Positions 48,427-56,984 of a stretch of DNA of 64,000 bases are shown here, piece after piece. Made by a program: the position numbers and the translations under genes. The stretch is taken from assembly GCA_903851415.1 (NCBI GenBank), contig CAINOE010000181.1:1-64000 (forward strand), read 5' to 3'. Positions within the stretch are counted from its first letter, which is position 1; every line of letters begins with the position of its first letter. The DNA is from an uncultured Rhodopila sp. (GTDB taxonomy: Bacteria; Pseudomonadota; Alphaproteobacteria; Acetobacterales; Acetobacteraceae). The notes below the pieces were generated by a model that saw only the letters and a program-made list of their open reading frames with translations, was not told the origin of the DNA and did no database searches.

Positions 48427-48848
48427 CGCCGGAGGCAGCCCGAAGGCGCAGCGGCGGGTTCACGCTGATCGAAATGATCGTGGTGATCGCCGTCATGGGC
48501 ATGATCGCCGGCCTGGTGCTGGTCCGGCAGCCCTGGCACAGCGCCGGTCTGACCATGGATGCCACCGAGCGGGCATTCATCAATGCCTTGCGCCTGGCCC
48601 GGTCTCGCGCGATCGCGCAGGACCGTGCCGTTCCCGTCATTACCGGCGCGGCGGGATTTTCGATCGATGGCGCCCCGCCGGTGCTGCTGCCCGAGCACGA
48701 GGCGATGAGCGACGCGCGTTTTGTCTTCCTGCCGGATGGAGGGTCCTCCGGTGCGACGGTGATTCTTGGTTCGAGAACGAAAAGGATTGCCGTCACCATC
48801 AACTGGCTGAACGGCCGTATCCGGACCCGCGAAGCCGATACGCTATGA
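48423..48848 (+). CDS. gspH: T2SS minor pseudopilin GspH
   Basis: A 141-residue prepilin with a GTG start. The signal is RRRSGG/FTLIEMIVVIAVMGMIAGL (Glu at mature +5). A GspH-type domain follows with FINALRLARSRAIAQDRAVPV and a late INWLNGRIRT strand. It belongs to the pseudopilus tip region. It is separated from the other minor pseudopilins and on the opposite strand, coupled instead to the small exported gene. Confidence 0.9.
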   Translation: MTPEAARRRSGGFTLIEMIVVIAVMGMIAGLVLVRQPWHSAGLTMDATERAFINALRLARSRAIAQDRAVPVITGAAGFSIDGAPPVLLPEHEAMSDARFVFLPDGGSSGATVILGSRTKRIAVTINWLNGRIRTREADTL

Positions 48849-48964
48849 GATTATTCGTGGTAACGCGTCTGACATTGTGACCGCTCGGTCGGAACGTTCC
48901 TTACTGCTGCGAGACATGACCAAACAGAAAATGGCCGGGCAGGCATCATTGCCGGCTGAGCAAA

Positions 48965-49001
48965 AGGGGAACCGAGACGAACTTTGGCGATCCGTTCCCC
49001 T
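48965..49001. terminator. Possible bidirectional terminator, gspH / nitroreductase
   Basis: AGGGGAAC (48965-48972) pairs perfectly with GTTCCCCT (48994-49001) across a 21-base loop. It sits between the convergent ends of gspH and the nitroreductase gene. The loop is long and there is only a weak T-rich tail on either side, so the call is tentative. Confidence 0.35.
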
Positions 49002-49015
49002 CTGCCTGTTCGTTT

Positions 49016-49879
49016 CTAGCGCAATTCGAACTCCAGAGCGTGCAGCGCCTGCCGCAGCTTATGCCGCCCGGCGAGGGCAGCCGGGGTGGCCACGCGTTCC
49101 GCCACCTTGCGGCTCCAGTCCTCGACCGGCAGGCCCTGCGCGCGCTGGAATTCGTTCAGCGTCGCATTGTATCGCGCCACCGCTTCGCCGCGGCCGTGCT
49201 TCGAATAGATCTCCTGATGCAGCACGGCGGATTGCGCCAGCCGCGGCTTGATGCCGGTCGTGACTGCCGGATCAGGGTGGCCGACGCTCAGGCCGAACAC
49301 CGGCAGGACCCGCGGCGGCAGCCCGAGTTCGGCCGCGACGGCTTCGACATTGTTGCGGATAGCGCCGACATAGACCGCGCCGAGTCCGAGCGACTCCGCC
49401 ACCGCCACCGCATTCTGCGCCGCAAGGGCGGCGTCGACGATGCCGACGACCAGCAGTTCCAGATAGGCGGTGCCTTCGACCTCGACGTTTTCCAGGCGGC
49501 CGATATCGGCAAGGCGATCGATGTCGGCGAGCCAGACCAGGAAGAGCGGAACCTGATTGATATGCTTCTGATTCCCGGCGATCGCCGCGAGACGCGCCTT
49601 GCGGGCCGGATCTGCGACGGCGACCACGCTCCAGGCCTGGAGGTTGGAGGAAGAGGCGGCTGACTGCGCGGCAGCGACAAGCAGGCCGAGCGTGCCGTCC
49701 GGGAGCGCGTCGGGCAGAAACGCCCGCACCGAGCGATGGGCGAGCAACGTATCCAGCACCTCGTTCCAGGTGCGCGCGGCGGGCGCTTCGGCGGCGCCGT
49801 AGCGGGCTTGCAGCAGCGCGGCGGCGCGGCCGAGCGTGTCCGGGATGGCGTCCGGCGCGATGGAAAGGCTATCAGGCAT
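49016..49879 (-). CDS. Nitroreductase-family NADPH-dependent oxidoreductase
   Basis: A 287-residue flavoprotein of the NfsA/FRP-like branch of the nitroreductase superfamily. HRSVRAFLPDALPDGTLGLLVAAAQSAASSSNLQAWSVVAV supplies FMN-binding positions. The LGLGAVYVGAIRNN and LPVFGLSVGHP blocks follow, then the C-terminal RPRLAQSAVLHQEIY-like segment. It reduces nitroaromatics, quinones or flavins in the cytosol. It interrupts the T2SS genes and is transcribed against them; nothing links it to secretion. ATG at 49879 follows AAGGAG. Confidence 0.9.
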   Translation of the reverse strand: MPDSLSIAPDAIPDTLGRAAALLQARYGAAEAPAARTWNEVLDTLLAHRSVRAFLPDALPDGTLGLLVAAAQSAASSSNLQAWSVVAVADPARKARLAAIAGNQKHINQVPLFLVWLADIDRLADIGRLENVEVEGTAYLELLVVGIVDAALAAQNAVAVAESLGLGAVYVGAIRNNVEAVAAELGLPPRVLPVFGLSVGHPDPAVTTGIKPRLAQSAVLHQEIYSKHGRGEAVARYNATLNEFQRAQGLPVEDWSRKVAERVATPAALAGRHKLRQALHALEFELR

Positions 49880-50094
49880 GGTTGTCTCCTTAGAATGGTG
49901 GGGGAGCGATATAACAAACGAAAAGCGTGCTTGCAATATAACAACGCTATTCCAGCGTAAATATGCCGCAGCGGATCGCGGCGCCGGCCGGGCGCGGCTG
50001 CCTCGCCCGGCGGTTGAACAGCAGTCGTGCTCTCGCATTCGCGATTAGCCTTTCGGCGCCGCGGGAAACATGGTCGCGACCGGGGGTTCGATGC

Positions 50095-51078
50095 ATGCTG
50101 GCTGAGTTTATCGCCTGGTGGAGTGCGCGGATCGCCGAGCTGCTGCCGGCGTCGCTGATCAACGCCGCGGCGGCGCCGGACGGGATCGTCATCGACGTTG
50201 ACCGAAACGATACCGTGTCGATATTGCAACGCCGGAAAGGCCGGGAGGAGCCGATCGGCCAGGGCGTGGCCGCGCGGCTGGCGGCGGGCACGACCGTGCT
50301 GCTGCGTCCTGCCGGCGATATGGTGCTGCAAAAGCGCTATACGGTTCCCACAGCGCCGCGGAACGACCTGGATCAGATGCTGCGGCACGACCTTGCCCGC
50401 ATCACCCCCTTCCCCGCCCATGCCCTGTTGTGGCGCTGGGACGGACGGCCGAAGCCGGGGGACAGGACCCGGACGGATGTTGTGCTGACAATGGTGCCGA
50501 AGACCGCTCTGGCCGCGGTACTGGAACGGCTCGCGGCGGCCGGCCTCGCGCCGCGGTTCCTGGAAATCGAATCGGGCGGCCGGCGGCTTCTGTTGCCGCT
50601 GGCGGAAGACGCCGCGGCGCAATCCCGCCTGTTGCCCGCCCTGGCCTGGCTCTGCGGCGGGCTGGCGGTGGTGGCGCTGGCCCTGCCGTTCCTGCTCCAG
50701 GCGCTGGCGCTGCATGAGGCGAACGCCGAGATCGCAGCTTTGCAGCCGGCGGTGGCTCAGGTCGAGGCGCTGCGGCGCGGCCTGACCGACGGCAATGCCG
50801 GCCGCGAGGTGCTGGCGCGCGAGCAGGAGCACTCGGCGGATGTGCTCCAGGTTCTGGCGACGTTGACCCGCATCCTGCCGGACGACAGTTTCCTGACCGA
50901 CTTCGCCCTGCGCGACCGCCATTTCACCATCAGCGGCCGATCGGCTTCGGCCCCCGGATTGATAACGGGATTGTCGGCGGAGCAGACGATCCACGATGCG
51001 GCCTTCGCCGCCCCGGTCACCCGGATCGAGGGCGCGACCGCCGATGTGTTCACCATCGGCGCGGAGGTCCGGCCATGA
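50095..51078 (+). CDS. gspL: T2SS inner-membrane assembly protein GspL (PilN-like fusion)
   Basis: A 327-residue bitopic protein. The cytoplasmic N-terminal part (1-~185) is an actin-like PilM/GspL remnant with the block RRKGREEPIGQGVAARL and YTVPTAPRNDLDQMLRHDLARITPF. One membrane helix (about 186-206) is followed by a coiled coil and a ferredoxin-like periplasmic domain with LTRILPDDSFLTDFALRDRHFTISG. It anchors GspE to the membrane with GspM. It overlaps gspM by 4 bases. Confidence 0.87.
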   Translation: MLAEFIAWWSARIAELLPASLINAAAAPDGIVIDVDRNDTVSILQRRKGREEPIGQGVAARLAAGTTVLLRPAGDMVLQKRYTVPTAPRNDLDQMLRHDLARITPFPAHALLWRWDGRPKPGDRTRTDVVLTMVPKTALAAVLERLAAAGLAPRFLEIESGGRRLLLPLAEDAAAQSRLLPALAWLCGGLAVVALALPFLLQALALHEANAEIAALQPAVAQVEALRRGLTDGNAGREVLAREQEHSADVLQVLATLTRILPDDSFLTDFALRDRHFTISGRSASAPGLITGLSAEQTIHDAAFAAPVTRIEGATADVFTIGAEVRP

Positions 51079-51665
51079 TTCCCGTTGCGTGGCGCGCCGG
51101 CCGAAGGGGGCAGGCGCTGGCCGTTGGGTGCGGCGTGCTGGCGCTGGTGTTGATCTGGCTGGGCGCCGTTGCTCCGCTTTGGTCCTTTTATGCCGATGGG
51201 CAGGCGGAGCTGGAGCAGAGGCAGGCGCTGCTGGCGCGCATGCAGGGGTTGGCGGCCAGCCTTCCGGCGATCCGCGGGGCCGCGGCTTCGCGTCGCGGCG
51301 ACGGCGCCGAGGAGGCGGGCGCGATGCTCCCCGGCGCCACGGACGCGCTGGCGGCTGCGGCATTGCAGGAGTCGGTGCAAAGGATGGCGAGCGACGCCGG
51401 GGCGAGCCTGACGGCGGTGGAGACCCTGCCGTCGGCAACCGAGGCGGAGCGCTGGCACAAGGTTTCCCTGCGGATCAGCCTGAACGCCCCGTGGCCGGTG
51501 CTTATCGGCTTGATGCATGCGGTCGAGAGGGCGCCGGCGCGCATTTTCATTGGCGACGTGCACTTCCACAGCCCGGCGGTGGTGGCTCACCCGGCGAGCC
51601 TGCCGATACAGGCCTCCATGGTGCTGTATGGCTTCAGGGCGGCCGAACCGGGGTCGCGCACGTGA
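51075..51665 (+). CDS. gspM: T2SS inner-membrane protein GspM
   Basis: A 196-residue bitopic protein with an N-terminal membrane helix (about 16-36), a coiled-coil segment and a small periplasmic domain. The layout corresponds to the shorter GspM subtype found with PilN-like GspL proteins. Identification leans on order (L-M-N/C) and topology as much as on sequence. ATGA overlap with gspL and GTGA overlap with the next gene. Confidence 0.82.
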   Translation: MIPVAWRAGRRGQALAVGCGVLALVLIWLGAVAPLWSFYADGQAELEQRQALLARMQGLAASLPAIRGAAASRRGDGAEEAGAMLPGATDALAAAALQESVQRMASDAGASLTAVETLPSATEAERWHKVSLRISLNAPWPVLIGLMHAVERAPARIFIGDVHFHSPAVVAHPASLPIQASMVLYGFRAAEPGSRT

Positions 51666-52180
51666 TTGACGCGCGGCTGACCGCGATGGGAGGGGCGGCA
51701 CTGGTTTTGTGCGGGGTGATCGGGATTGAACTCGCGGGCAGTGGGGAGGCGCGGCCGGATATCGCGGTTGCCCGGCCGGTCCCGGCGGTGCCCGGGGCCG
51801 GTTCGGCCGGAGCGGCGGAGCCGCCGGGCCAGCGCGATGTCCGGCTGACGGCGATCCTGGCGCGCCCGCTGTTCAGTCCGGATCGCCGGCCGGCGGCCTC
51901 GGCCGCGCGGAGCGTCAGCGGGCTGCCGCGGCTGACCGGGATCGTCGTGACGGGCGCGCACAAGGTGGCGATTTTCGCCGCGCCTGGCAGGGCGGTGGTG
52001 GCGGAGGAAGGGGTTCGGCTGGGGGCGTATGAGGTGACGGCGATCAGCGACGCGGGGGTGACGGTGGCCGGGCCCGAGGGCACGACGCTGCTGCGGCCGG
52101 TGTTCGATCCCTCGCCGCCGCCGGTGACGAAGGCGGCGATGTTCCAGCGGCCGGAGCCGCCGAAGCCGGGTGGGAAGTAG
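51662..52180 (+). CDS. T2SS GspN/GspC-like protein, HR-type domain without PDZ
   Basis: A 172-residue protein with GTG start inside the gspM stop. The N-terminal membrane helix spans about 9-26, followed by a Pro/Ala/Gly-rich linker. The block LTAILARPLFSPDRRPA leads a single small beta domain (about 65-155), resembling the homology region of GspC or the alphaproteobacterial GspN. There is no PDZ or coiled-coil C-terminus. It would connect inner-membrane platform and secretin. The naming as N or C is uncertain. Confidence 0.75.
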   Translation: MIDARLTAMGGAALVLCGVIGIELAGSGEARPDIAVARPVPAVPGAGSAGAAEPPGQRDVRLTAILARPLFSPDRRPAASAARSVSGLPRLTGIVVTGAHKVAIFAAPGRAVVAEEGVRLGAYEVTAISDAGVTVAGPEGTTLLRPVFDPSPPPVTKAAMFQRPEPPKPGGK

Positions 52181-52284
52181 GCCGCGCGGCGGGTTTACCC
52201 TGACCTGTGTTTGTCGTGCTTGCGCCGGACGGGCTTCCCGGCTAGGTGACGGCATCGACGCGCCAGTTCTGCTGGCGAGGCTAT

Positions 52285-52374
<90 letters not shown>

Positions 52375-52399
52375 GCCCGCCGGGGTTGGCATGGACCGG

Positions 52400-53578
52400 T
52401 TACCGGCTCAGCTCCCGCGTCATGTCGTCGATGCCGTGCACCGTCAGCGGATACATCCGTCCGGCCATCAGGTCGTTGACCATGCTGATCGACCGCGTGT
52501 GCCCCCAAATCTGCCGCGGCGCCGGGTTCAGCCACGCCGATCGGCGGTAGTGGGAGGACAGGCGGTCGAGCCAGACGGTGCCGGGTTCCTCGTTGTAATG
52601 CTCGACCGATCCGCCGGGCATGCTGATCTCGTAGGGACTCATGGAGGCGTCGCCGACGATGATCAGCTTGTAGTCGGGGCCGTAGGTGCGCAGGACCTGC
52701 CAGGTGGGGATGGTTTCGTCGTGGCGGCGGCGGTTGTGCTTCCAGACCCTTTCGTAGGGGAAGTTGTGGAAGTAATAATATTCCAGGTGCTTGAATTCGC
52801 TGCGCGCGGCGGAGAACAGTTCCTCGGTCAGCCGGACGTGGTCGTCCATCGAGCCGCCGACGTCGAGGAACAGCAGCACCTTCACCGTGTTGTGCCGCTC
52901 CGGCACCATTTTCAGGTCCAGGCTGCCGGCGTTGTTGGCGGTGGAACGGATCGTCTCGGGAAGATCCAGCTCGGTGGCGGCGCCCTGGCGGGCGAAGCGG
53001 CGCAGGCGGCGCAGCGCCAGTTTCATCCCCCGCGTGCCGAGTTCGACGGTGTCGTCGAGATCTTTGTAATCCCGCTTGTCCCAGACTTTCACCGCGCGGC
53101 GGTGGCGGGACTCGTCCTGGCCGATGCGCACGCCTTCCGGGTTGTAGCCGTAGGCGCCGAATGGAGACGTTCCGGCGGTGCCGATCCATTTCGAGCCGCC
53201 CTGGTGGCGGGATTTTTGCTCGGCGAGGAGTTCCTTCAGGCGGTTCATGATGGCATCGAAGCCGCCCAGGGACTGGATTTTTTCCATTTCTTCCGGGGAC
53301 AGAAGTTTTTCCGCCAGCTTGCGCAGCCATTCCTCCGGCAGGTCCTCGACCTTGACGCCCTCGGGCGGTTCCAGGCCCTTGAAGCACTGGGCGAAGACGC
53401 GGTCGAATTTGTCGAGGTGGCGTTCGTCCTTCACCAGCGTGGTGCGCGCGAGGTAGTAAAAATCATCGACGCTGTATTCCGCCACGCCGGCCTTCATCGC
53501 GCCGAGCAGGGTCAGGTACTCGGTGATCGAGGCGGGCAGGCCGGCGGAGCGCAGGCTGAGAACAAGATGCGCGAACAT
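52400..53578 (-). CDS. VWA domain protein (CoxE-like)
   Basis: A 392-residue cytosolic protein of the CoxE/YehP-like VWA family. The N-terminal helical part spans about 1-205. The von Willebrand A domain begins VKVLLFLDVGGSMDDH, in which the MIDAS motif DxSxS reads DVGGS, then LIIVGDASMSP. Partners of MoxR ATPases, such proteins act as metal- or cofactor-insertion chaperones. It overlaps the MoxR gene by one base (the stop and start share ATGA geometry at 53578). No CO dehydrogenase genes are nearby. Confidence 0.87.
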   Translation of the reverse strand: MFAHLVLSLRSAGLPASITEYLTLLGAMKAGVAEYSVDDFYYLARTTLVKDERHLDKFDRVFAQCFKGLEPPEGVKVEDLPEEWLRKLAEKLLSPEEMEKIQSLGGFDAIMNRLKELLAEQKSRHQGGSKWIGTAGTSPFGAYGYNPEGVRIGQDESRHRRAVKVWDKRDYKDLDDTVELGTRGMKLALRRLRRFARQGAATELDLPETIRSTANNAGSLDLKMVPERHNTVKVLLFLDVGGSMDDHVRLTEELFSAARSEFKHLEYYYFHNFPYERVWKHNRRRHDETIPTWQVLRTYGPDYKLIIVGDASMSPYEISMPGGSVEHYNEEPGTVWLDRLSSHYRRSAWLNPAPRQIWGHTRSISMVNDLMAGRMYPLTVHGIDDMTRELSR

Positions 53579-54423
53579 CAGCCGCCCCGGCGGGAGAGAA
53601 AGGCGAGGCGTTCGAACAGGTGGACGTCCTGCTCGTTCTTCAGCAGCGCTCCGTACAGCGGCGGAATGACGACGTGCTTTTCGTTGCTGCGCAGCGCCTC
53701 GACGGGGAGGTCTTCCACCATAAGAAGCTTCAGCCAGTCGAGCAGTTCGGAGGTGGCGGGCTTCTTCTTCAGGCCGGGGACCTCGCGCACCTGGAAGAAC
53801 ACGGTCAGGGCTTCCTTCGCGAGGTCCTTGCGGATGCCGGGGTAGTGGGCGTGGACGATGCGTTCCATGGTCGGACGATCGGGGAAGCGGATGTAATGGA
53901 AGAAGCAGCGCCTCAGGAAGGCGTCGGGCAGTTCCTTTTCGTTGTTGGAGGTGATGATCACGACCGGCCGGTGCTTCGCCGCAACGGTCTTGCGGGTTTC
54001 GTAGACGAAGAACTGCATGCGGTCGAGTTCGAGCAGCAGATCGTTGGGGAACTCGATGTCGGCCTTGTCGACCTCGTCGATCAGGACGACGGTCTGCTTG
54101 TCGGCCTCGAACGCGTCCCATAGCTTGCCGCGGACGATATAATTGCCGATGTCGTGCACCCGCGGGTCGCCGAGCTGGCCGTCGCGCAGGCGGGAGACGG
54201 CGTCGTATTCGTACAGGCCCTGCTGCGCCTTGGTGGTGGACTTGATGTGCCACTCGATGAGCGGGCAGCCAAGGGATTGGGCGACCTCGTGCGCGAGGAC
54301 GGTCTTGCCGGTGCCGGGCTCGCCCTTGACCAGCAGGGGGCGCTGGAGGGTGACGGCGGCGTTGACCGCGACTTCGAGATCGCGGGTCGCGATGTAGGCT
54401 TCGGTGCTCTTGAATCCGGCCAC
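53578..54423 (-). CDS. MoxR-type AAA+ ATPase
   Basis: A 281-residue AAA+ protein. Walker A GEPGTGKT is at 34-41, Walker B VVLIDEVDKAD, sensor 1 IITSNNEKELPDAFLRRCFFHYIRFP with the arginine finger region, and a helical lid. MoxR proteins remodel partners together with VWA proteins; here the partner is encoded immediately downstream. The target complex is unknown. Confidence 0.93.
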   Translation of the reverse strand: MAGFKSTEAYIATRDLEVAVNAAVTLQRPLLVKGEPGTGKTVLAHEVAQSLGCPLIEWHIKSTTKAQQGLYEYDAVSRLRDGQLGDPRVHDIGNYIVRGKLWDAFEADKQTVVLIDEVDKADIEFPNDLLLELDRMQFFVYETRKTVAAKHRPVVIITSNNEKELPDAFLRRCFFHYIRFPDRPTMERIVHAHYPGIRKDLAKEALTVFFQVREVPGLKKKPATSELLDWLKLLMVEDLPVEALRSNEKHVVIPPLYGALLKNEQDVHLFERLAFLSRRGG

Positions 54424-54817
54424 GCCTTGGGTCCTCTGGTTGTTGGAGGGATTGTCGGGGGATTGGCGGCGTTGGGCAAGCGGGGCGATCGAGCATCGGA
54501 CACGTCAGAGTGACCGCCCATCAAATAGGCGGTCGGGCAAGACATCGTCTCCGCTGGCGCGCCCGGGCGGTGGCCGGGAGTCACTCGGCCCTGCGTTCAC
54601 CAGCATCCGTTGTTACGGACGGCTTCCGGTAAATCGCCCGTACAGCCCTTTCGGGCAATGTCATGATTTATTCATGCCGCCGCAGTCGCGAGACTCGATC
54701 GCCTCTGACAATGTCAAAACACTTTGACGTGACCCTGAGGTTTCGGCCGGGTGTTGCGAAAAGCGGAGCTCGCGCTGGCGCACGTGTTCCATCGGCGGAT
54801 CCTTTGGGAGACAGGGA
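54424..54817. promoter_or_regulatory. Divergent intergenic region, MoxR / PEP-CTERM gene
   Basis: About 390 bases between divergent starts with no convincing gene. It contains a perfect 7-base inverted repeat GACCGCC/GGCGGTC (54512-54518 and 54528-54534, 9-base loop) and an AT-richer patch at 54660-54725 that probably carries the promoter of the downstream exported protein. GGGAGACAGGGA lies just before the ATG at 54818. No known riboswitch pattern is recognised. Confidence 0.4.
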
Positions 54818-55462
54818 ATGACTGTTGTTAAACGGCCGTGGCTGATCGCCTGTGCCGCGCTCGCCTGTGCGTGCGGATCGCTGGAAGCCCGCGCTGATGT
54901 AACTTACAACTTCGCGACGACCTCTTATGCGGGACTGGTTGGTGAAAACAACGGTATCCCATACGACGGCTCGGGTTTCAGCGGCCTGCCGCTGTCGCTC
55001 GTTTTCACCGATGCCGGGGTGGCCAGCGGCGAAGTCTCCGGGTTCGAGGCAAACGACTTCCCCACCGCCGACGTCAGCGGACTGGCCGGCTTCGTCAGCC
55101 TGACGATCGCCGCCTTGGGCTACACCGACACGGCAACCGTCGGGTCGCTGGCTGGCTCGCTCGCGCTTGACGCCACCTTCGGCTCCAGTGGCCAAATCAC
55201 CGGCGCGTCAATCCAATACAGCAACAACGATCTTTCCTTCGACCTCGAAGGAACATCGGTGAATGTTAGTTCCGATGGCGTGCTTGGCTGCCTTGCCCTG
55301 CCGGGCAGCAACGCCTGCACCGCAAGCGGATATTTCGCCGCGCCGGAACCCGCCTCCATCACTCTGTTCGTGGCGCCGTTGTTGGGCTTCGCTGCCCTCC
55401 GCCGCGGCACCGGTAGGCGGAAATCGGCCGGTTCCATCACCCTCCAGTCATCCTGCGCCTGA
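54818..55462 (+). CDS. Exported protein with PEP-CTERM-like sorting signal
   Basis: A 214-residue protein with a signal peptide (to about ARA, residue 26) and a Gly/Ser/Thr-rich beta-type body typical of surface proteins. The C-terminal signal APEPASITLFVAPLLGFAALRR is a PEP motif, hydrophobic helix and Arg cluster, as in PEP-CTERM proteins processed by exosortase. A further ~18 polar residues after the Arg cluster are unusual. No exosortase is in the window. It lies 17 bases upstream of the acid phosphatase gene and may share its transcript. Confidence 0.78.
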   Translation: MTVVKRPWLIACAALACACGSLEARADVTYNFATTSYAGLVGENNGIPYDGSGFSGLPLSLVFTDAGVASGEVSGFEANDFPTADVSGLAGFVSLTIAALGYTDTATVGSLAGSLALDATFGSSGQITGASIQYSNNDLSFDLEGTSVNVSSDGVLGCLALPGSNACTASGYFAAPEPASITLFVAPLLGFAALRRGTGRRKSAGSITLQSSCA

Positions 55463-55479
55463 CAAAGCCGGAGTTTCTC

Positions 55480-56880
55480 ATGCCGATGTTCAGCCCGATC
55501 AAATGGATCGGCGCACCGATGATCGCTTGCGCGATCGTCGCGACCGCCAGTGCACAAGTCCCGACGACAAGCCTGCCGTCGAACCTCGTCGCCCGTCCGC
55601 TGCCGCTGACAGCCTCCGACCCGATGGGTCTGAAGATGGTCAAGGCGGTGCTGCTGATGCGCCACGGCGTGCGGCCGCCGACGAGCACGTCGAAGTTCCA
55701 GGCTTATGCCGCGGGAACGTTCCCCTCGAACGGCGCGGCGGGATGGAACGCGCCCGACGGCAATCTGACTCCGGAGGGCGCCGTCCTGGTGCAGGCGTTC
55801 GGGTCGATCGAACGATCGCTCTATGCGGCGAAGGGAATCATTTCCGCATCCGGTTGTCCAAGACAGAACGAAGCATTCGTTTGGGCGGACAACGCCGATG
55901 AGCGTACCCAGGCGACAGCGACCGCGCTCCTGGCGGGCCTTTATAACGGGTGCAGCTTCTCCCACTATTACTCCACCTCGGCGGGCGCCGATCCGTTGTT
56001 TTCGGCCCCGGCGTCGTTGGCTAACCCGGCTTCCGCCATCCAGGCGGTTTACGCCCATATGGGCGCCACCAGCAGCGGCAATTTTTCCGCGGTGCAGACC
56101 TACGCAGCGTCACTGCTCGGCCAGATGCAAAACGTGCTGGGGTGCTGTTCAGCCTCGACCTGTGCATCCAACGGCCTGTCCGCGGGTTGCACCTTCCCGC
56201 AATTGCCGATGACCGTGACCTCCAGCAGCGGATCGCTGTCGCTGGCTGGAGCGCTCGGCACCGGTTCCAGCATCGCACAGGTATTCGAACTCGAGTATGA
56301 GAACGGCTTTGCCGGCAGCAACCTGGGCTTTGGCCTGATGGCGGAACAGAATGTCCAGCAACTGGAGCAACTTTATACACTGAAATACGACCTGTTCGAT
56401 CGCACGCCCGTTCTCGCGCAGCAGAACGGCTCGATGATCGCGCAGCAGATGCTGAATGCTGTGCTTCAGGCGATACCCGGCCAGACCGTCGCGACGGCCG
56501 CCGGTGCCCCTCCGAACGCCAAACTGACCGTTTTCGTCGGGCATGATAGTACCCAGGCGGCGCTTGGCGGCATGCTGAACCTGCACTGGTCCTTCCCGGC
56601 CTTCCCGGCCGACGACATGCCGGCTGGCGGCACGCTCGGGTTCGAGGTGCTCACCGACGCCGCCGGAACCTACCACGTGCGTCCGATTTATCTGGTGATG
56701 ACGCTCGATGCGATGCATGCCGGAGAGCCGACGGTGAACTACAAGGCGCCGACTTATCAAGCAGTGCAATTGCCGGGCTGCAGCCAGGACAGCATGCGAC
56801 TTTGTACCGTATCGGATTTCGTGACGCTGATGCAATCGGCGATCGTTTCAGCTGATACGGTCCCGGAAACCTACCAGTAA
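55480..56880 (+). CDS. Secreted histidine acid phosphatase (phytase/glucose-1-phosphatase-like)
   Basis: A 466-residue exported branch-2 histidine phosphatase. It has a signal peptide (cleavage after ASA, about residue 25) and the catalytic motif LMRHGVRPPT (RHG at 61-63, nucleophile His62). The distal proton-donor motif VGHDST lies about residue 350, and several cysteines (CCSASTC, CTF, LPGC, LC) probably form disulfides. It releases phosphate from phytate, sugar phosphates or similar. No membrane anchor is seen, so periplasmic or T2SS-dependent extracellular location is plausible. A CTGCCG/CGGCAG inverted repeat follows the stop. Confidence 0.92.
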   Translation: MPMFSPIKWIGAPMIACAIVATASAQVPTTSLPSNLVARPLPLTASDPMGLKMVKAVLLMRHGVRPPTSTSKFQAYAAGTFPSNGAAGWNAPDGNLTPEGAVLVQAFGSIERSLYAAKGIISASGCPRQNEAFVWADNADERTQATATALLAGLYNGCSFSHYYSTSAGADPLFSAPASLANPASAIQAVYAHMGATSSGNFSAVQTYAASLLGQMQNVLGCCSASTCASNGLSAGCTFPQLPMTVTSSSGSLSLAGALGTGSSIAQVFELEYENGFAGSNLGFGLMAEQNVQQLEQLYTLKYDLFDRTPVLAQQNGSMIAQQMLNAVLQAIPGQTVATAAGAPPNAKLTVFVGHDSTQAALGGMLNLHWSFPAFPADDMPAGGTLGFEVLTDAAGTYHVRPIYLVMTLDAMHAGEPTVNYKAPTYQAVQLPGCSQDSMRLCTVSDFVTLMQSAIVSADTVPETYQ

Positions 56881-56984
56881 GCCTGCCGCCAAACCGGAGC
56901 AAACGGCAGTTCGAACCTCCGGGGGATGCTTACGCCGCTCGATGATAGTGAGGGCGTTCCCCCCCCCCCGGGGAGTGTGGATGG

